Below the pieces are notes generated by a model. The model had not been told where the DNA came from, did no database searches, and saw nothing but the letters and a program-made list of their open reading frames with translations. From Stomoxys calcitrans (taxonomy: Eukaryota; Arthropoda; Insecta; Diptera; Muscidae), in NCBI RefSeq assembly GCF_963082655.1, contig NC_081554.1, positions 60,859,373 through 60,923,372 of the forward strand: a DNA stretch of 64,000 nucleotides. The letters run 5' to 3'. Shown one piece after another: positions 59,301 to 64,000 of this stretch. The position numbers and the translations under genes were made by a program. Numbering within the stretch: position 1 is the first letter of the stretch; each line of letters begins with the position of its first letter.

Positions 59301-61562
59301 TTTTTTTATTGTACGAATCGTTTTCGATTCTCGAACTGCGGAATGCTGGAATATTATAGAAATTCGAAAAAATTAAGGAGTTACAGCAATTTTGACCTTG
59401 AAATCGACCTTGAATTTTTACGCCAAAAAAATTTAGTTTTTGCCATGTTTTTCATTGATAACTTTACATTATTGATTCATCTAGCACCAATACGGAACGA
59501 CATTTTCCTTACGAATACAACGGTGTCGGAAAAATTGTGAAGTTCGCAAAACTAAGAAAGTTCCAGCAATAGCAAATTCAAGTTGGCTTTTTTGAATTTT
59601 TGGATATCAATTATGAGATTTTGAAGCAATACTTTAACGTTTTCAAAGAAATAGAAAAAGGTATTGCTCTGTCGAGCATCATTACGGAAAGAGATTTTCT
59701 TGACGAATCCAATCGTGTCCTCAGAATTTTGAAATTCGCAAAACTAAAGATGTTACACCAATTTCAAACCCACCTCGATTTTTTTTTACCATTTTTCCAA
59801 TATTAATTATGCGATTTTGAGCTTGTTTTTGGAATAAAAATCATAGGAGTTGCATTTATCCGAATTTTTAGCCATAACCTTCAATACTGTATATTCAACT
59901 CGAAAAATTTTTGCGCATCGAAAATTGAAAATGTTCATAAAAAAATTTGCTAAAAAAATGCAAAAAAAATAAAATGTTAAAATTTAAGTAATTTTGTCTA
60001 TTGAACTTCGAACTGCGGAATTCTAGAAAATTTTCAAAATTCGAAAAAATGAAGGAGTTACAGCGTAGTTGGCCTTGAAAACGACTTTGAATTTTTACGC
60101 CCAAAATAAATTGGTTTGTTGCGATGTTTTCCATAGCAACCTTTACAGTATCGCTTCATGTAGCACCTCTACGGAAAGGGATCTTTGTCACGAATCAAAC
60201 GGAAAATTTGTAAGGTTTGCCAAAATAGGGAAGTTACAGCAACTGCAAACTCAAGTTGGTTTTTTGAATTTTTGGGATATGAATTATGCGATTTTGATGC
60301 AATACACTGAAGATTTCAAGGAAATGGGAAATAGTATTGATTCGTCCGGCACCACTACGGAAAGAGAATTTCTTCACGAATCCAACGGTGTCCTCAGAAG
60401 TTTGAAATTCGCAAAACTAAATATGTTACACCAATTTCAAACTCACCTCGATTTTTTTTACCATTTTTCCAATATTAATTATGCGATTTTGAGCTTGTTT
60501 TTTGAATAAAAATCATGGGAGTTGCACTTATCAGAATTTTTTGCCATAACCTTCAATACTGTATATTCAACTCGAAAAATTTTTGCGCATCGAAAATTGA
60601 AAATTTTCATAAGGGGTTAGCCTTTGCTAAAAAAAATGCAAAAAAATAAAATGTCAAATTTTAAGTAATTCTTTTTATTTTACGAATTGTCTTTGAATTT
60701 CGAACTGCGGAATGCTAGAAAATTTTCATAATCTGAAAAAATGAAGGAGTTACAGCGTTTTTGACCTGAAAAACGACCGGTTTTTCCGACGTTTTTCACA
60801 GAAAACGTTACATTATTGCTTCATCTGGCACCACAACGGAAAGAGATTTTCGCCACGAATCCAACGGTGTACTCAGAATTTTGAAGTTCGCAAAAATAAG
60901 AAAGTTCCAGCAATTGCAAACTCAAGTTGGCTTTTTTGAAGTTTTGAATATCAATTATGTGATTTTGAAGCAATACTCTAAAGTTTTCAAGAAAATAGGA
61001 GAGAGTATTCCTTCGTCCAGCACTCCTACGGAAAGAGATTTTCTTCACGAATCCATCTGTGTCCTCAGAAGTTTGAAATTAGCAAAGCTAAAGATGTTAC
61101 AGCAATTTCAAACTCACCTCGATTTTTTACGATTTTTCCAATATTAATTATGCGATTTTGAGATGGTTTTTTGAAGAAAAAGCATAGAATTTGCACTAGT
61201 CCGAATTTGTTGCCATAATCTTCCATACTGTATACTCATCTCGAAAAATTTTTGTCGCATCGAAAATTGAAAATTTTCATAGCCTTTGCTAAAAAAATTC
61301 AAAAAAAAAAAAAATGAATTGTGAAATTGTAAGTAATTCTGTTTATTGTACGAATTAACTTCGAATTTCGAACAGTGCAATGCTAAAAAATTTTTAAAAT
61401 TCGAAAAAATGAAAGAGTTACAGCATTTTTGGCCTAGAAAACGACCTTGAATTTTTACGCCAAAAAATATTTGGTTTTTGCCATATTTTTCTTAGAAAAC
61501 TTTACAGAATTGCTTCATCAAGCACCTTCGAGATTCGTCACGAATCCAACGGTGTCTGAAAT
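56346..61562 (-). repeat. ~695-bp satellite array, right arm (opposite orientation, ~8 units)
   Basis: Same unit read in reverse: CTTCAATACTGTATA landmarks at about 56826, 57500, 57995, 58495, 59190, 59885, 60555 and 61228. Two units near 57.5-58.5 kb are only ~500 bp, lacking about one internal half. The block 58380-59030 is nearly identical to the reverse complement of 50300-50960 in the left arm. Other units are more diverged than in the left arm. Confidence 0.85.
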
Positions 61563-61599
61563 ATGGTGAATTTTATGTGATGTTTTTGAAAATGTTTTC

Positions 61600-62057
61600 T
61601 CTATCTCTTAAAAAAGCACCCTTTATTACTAGTGAATTTCATAGAAATAGATATATATAGCTGCCATACATGCATATCGCCCGATTTTCACTTGTAGAGC
61701 CTCTGCAAGCGCATTTTTTGACAAATCTTGGCAAAATGTTGCACAACGCTTTCCTCGACGACTACCACAATATCTGTGAAGTTTGGTCGAAATTGGTTCA
61801 GACTTAGATATAGCTTCCATATATATGTTCATACGATTTTGAGAAATATTTCATTAATGCTGTCATTTATCAACCGTAGTTATTACAGTTTGGGCATATT
61901 TGCGGAAAAAGAAATACGGGTTGTTTAATAATACATCTTAAAGCATCCGGCGAGTTCCATTAACCTTGGTTCAGCATAAGATATAGCTAAGGGTACGGTA
62001 GGTAGGGTATTATGCAACCGGCACCTCACGACTTCTGTATTTCCTCTCTGGTTTAGA
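61600..62057 (+). mobile_element. Type C mini-me-like element inserted in the satellite
   Basis: One to two type C repeats (TATATAGCTGCCATACATGC, GACTACCACAATATCTGTG) and a decayed type C 3' end: GGTAGGGTATTATGCAACC, ACGACTTCTGTATTTCC, CTCTGGTTT. The satellite resumes at 62058. No 5' end is seen. Confidence 0.65.
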
Positions 62058-63445
62058 TATGAATTATGCGATTTTGAAGCAATATTCTAAAGTTTTCAAG
62101 TAAATAGGAGAGAGTATTGCTTCGTCCAGCATTATTGCGGAAAGATACTTTTTTCGAGAATCCAACTGTGTGCCCAGAACTTTGAATTCGCAAAACTAAA
62201 GATGTTACAGCAATTTCAAACTCACCTCAATTTTTTTTTACCATTTTTCCAATATTAATTATGCGATTTTGAGCTTGTTTTTTGAAGAAAAATCATAGGA
62301 GTTGCACTAATCCGATTTTTTTGCAATAATCTTCAATATTGTATACTAAACTCGAAAAGTTTTTTTGTATCAAAATTCAAATTTTTCATAAGGGGTTAGC
62401 CTTTGCTAAAAAAATGCAAAAAAAAAAAATAAATTCGGAAAATTTAAGTAATTTTGCCTATTAAACGAATTGTCTTCGCATTTCGAACTGCGGAATGCTA
62501 GAAAATTTTCAAAATTTGAAAAAATGAAGGAGTTACAAACGTTTTTGACCTTGAAAACGACCTTGAATTTTTATGCCAAAAAAGATTTGAGTTTTTCCGA
62601 TGTTTTTCACAGAAAACGTTACATTATTGCTTCATCTGGCACCACTACGGAAAGAGATTTTCGCCACGAATCCAACGGTGTCCTCAGAATTTTGAAGTTC
62701 GCAAAACTAAGAAAATTCCAGTAATTGCAAACTCAAGTTGGCTTTTTTGAATTTTTGGATATCAATTATGCGGTTTTGAAGCATTACTCTAAAGTTTTCA
62801 AGGAAATTTGGAAGAGTATCGCTTCATCCAGCACTATTACGGAAAGGGATTTTCTTGACAAATCCAACGGTGTCCTCAGAATTTTGAAATTCGCAAAACT
62901 AAAGATGTTCGAACTCAGCTCGAATTTTTTTTACCATTTTCCCAATACTAATTATGCGATTTTGAGCTTGTTTTTTGAAGAAAAATCATAGGAGTTGAAC
63001 TGATCCGATTTTTTGCAATAATCTTCAGTACTGTATAATAAACTCGAAAAAATTTTTTGTATCAAAAATTTAAAATTTTCATAAGGGGTTAGCCTTTGCT
63101 AAAAAAAATGCAAAAAAATAAAAGCTGAAAATTTAAGTAATTTTGCCTATTAAACGAATTGTCTTCGCATTTCCAACTGCGGAATGCTAGAAAATTTTCT
63201 AAATTTTAAAAAATGAAGGAGTTACAGCGTTTTTGACCTTGAAAACAACCTTGAATTTTTATGCAAAAAAAAAATGGTCTTTGCTATGCTTTTCATAGAA
63301 AACTTTGCCGCATTGGTTCATCTAGCACCACTGCGGAAAAAAGGGATTCGTCACAAGTCCAACGTTGTCTGAAATGTAGCGAATTTTGCGAAACTAAGGA
63401 AGTTGCAGCAATTGACAACTAACTATGGTTTTTTTTTGAATTTTT
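62058..63445 (-). repeat. ~695-bp satellite, last two units of the right arm
   Basis: Two units with landmarks near 62333 and 63028. Sequence closest to the CCTATTAAACGAATTGTC unit subtype of 50.5 and 58.6 kb. Stops at TTTTTTTGAATTTTTATACC, where a type C mini-me 5' end begins. Confidence 0.8.
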
Positions 63446-63538
63446 ATACCCTACACCACCACTGTGATACAGGATATTATAGCTTAGTGCATTTGTTTAT
63501 AACAACCAGAAGGTAGAGAGATAGACACATTGATAAGT
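63446..63538 (+). mobile_element. Type C mini-me-like element, 5' end
   Basis: TATACCCTACACCACCACTG, AGGATATTATAGCTTAGTGC and GTTTATAACAACCAGAAGG. The TATACCCTACACC start pairs with the GG(A)TGTAGGGTATTA of the type C 3' end at 44162-44180. Interrupted at a TA by the mariner element. Confidence 0.6.
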
Positions 63539-63539
63539 A

Positions 63540-64000
63540 CGAGGGTTGCCTTTTATATTTCGGGATTAGAGAACAAACACAAATATTAATTATCGAAAAC
63601 CGCTTTATTGTTTTTCAAAATATTCCCCATAAAGACCTCTATACACTCTTGCACACGTTTGATCCAATTGTCGAAGCACTTTTGCTACTCTGATTGAGGT
63701 TTCTCCAAAACATGCATTCTGAACGCATCAACCGCGTCCTCAGGTGTCGAACTCTCATTGACCTCTCATTTCATATTTAACGTATGGGAATAAAAAGAAT
63801 TCATTCGTTGCCATGTCAGGACTTTATGGCGGATGACTCATCAAATCCATGTTTTGAGTGCTCACATGCACCGATCTCAAGGATGTGTTTCGAAGCACTT
63901 CGATCGTATTTTTGGAGCATTTCTTTCGACCAATCGACAGAAGCCCTTTTTGATGGTTAAATGTTCATGCAATATTGAATGTATACTGGTCCCACTAATG
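63540..64000 (-). pseudogene. Mariner-like transposase, C-terminal half with TIR; runs off the window
   Basis: TIR CGAGGGTTGCCTTTTATATT at 63540, preceded by TA. Above it on the - strand, the C-terminus KCFDNWIKRVQECIEVFMGN and, farther up, SVDWSKEMLQKYDRSASKHI, a hallmark block of mariner transposases just before the first catalytic Asp region. The normal T-G-D-E-S-W block and the middle of the catalytic domain are not readable, and there are stops and frame changes, so the copy is decayed and internally deleted. It belongs to the same family as the 5' half at 40757-41203. Confidence 0.8.

Noticed and set aside
47562..63445. Many 60-146-codon open frames in the satellite (e.g. 60069-60509, 62470-62724) as a repeated gene family
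   Set aside because: Frames occur on both arms only because the unit is the same. They shift between units, have no domain, signal or acceptor, and composition follows the AT-rich repeat.

Overview
The window looks like intergenic or intronic DNA from a higher (calyptrate) fly, most likely a muscid such as Musca, Stomoxys or Haematobia. The evidence is an AT-rich background packed with dipteran repeat types: mini-me/DINE-1-like elements carrying the (TA)n...TTGATCGTC...(GTCY)n core, mariner-type MITEs, a tRNA-headed SINE, non-LTR RNase H and RT relics, and a copia-like relic. No bacterial, organellar or rRNA sequence is visible. Genus and species are inference. Only one stretch resembles part of a host gene: a terminal coding exon at 7817-8038 on the + strand, with a good splice acceptor, an open frame of higher GC, a stop and a poly(A) signal. 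I do not recognise the gene.

Layout. 0-6 kb: nested relics, namely LINE family A split by a mini-me element, a second mini-me with a foldback core, an inverted LINE A copy, a TR125 element (named here for its degenerate ~125-bp internal repeats), an RNase H relic of LINE family B, and the first ~0.95 kb of a ~695-bp satellite. 7-9 kb: unique DNA with the exon. 9-13 kb: a mosaic of mini-me central repeats with orientation switches. 13-20 kb: unique DNA, a LINE RT relic with an internal duplication, a compact mini-me containing a MITE, and a textbook full-length mini-me (17561-19216). 20-33 kb: three long TR125 elements, mini-me pieces, a MITE and SINE fragments. 33.8-39.1 kb: a nest in which one mini-me is split by a SINE-MITE-SINE-TR125 block and another mini-me sits inside a SINE. 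39-45 kb: mini-me, RT relic, mariner 5' half, a 1.3-kb minisatellite and a variant (type C) mini-me. 45-47.5 kb: a mini-me with a long hairpin and a LINE B 3' end. 47.6-63.4 kb: the ~695-bp satellite in two opposed arms around a rearranged copia-like relic, with a 2,091-bp three-unit higher-order repeat in the left arm. 63.4-64 kb: a type C mini-me 5' end with a mariner 3' half inserted in it.

There is no operon or pathway logic; the biology is that of repeat evolution. The most unusual structures are the opposed satellite arms with a shared start phase at two separate loci, the mini-me elements whose ~153-bp central repeat period is kept across diverged subfamilies and whose subterminal inverted repeats covary, the minisatellite that repeats a near-perfect 5' splice-site sequence, and several long hairpins. 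Coordinates of repeat edges are by eye and are usually good to about 5-20 bases.
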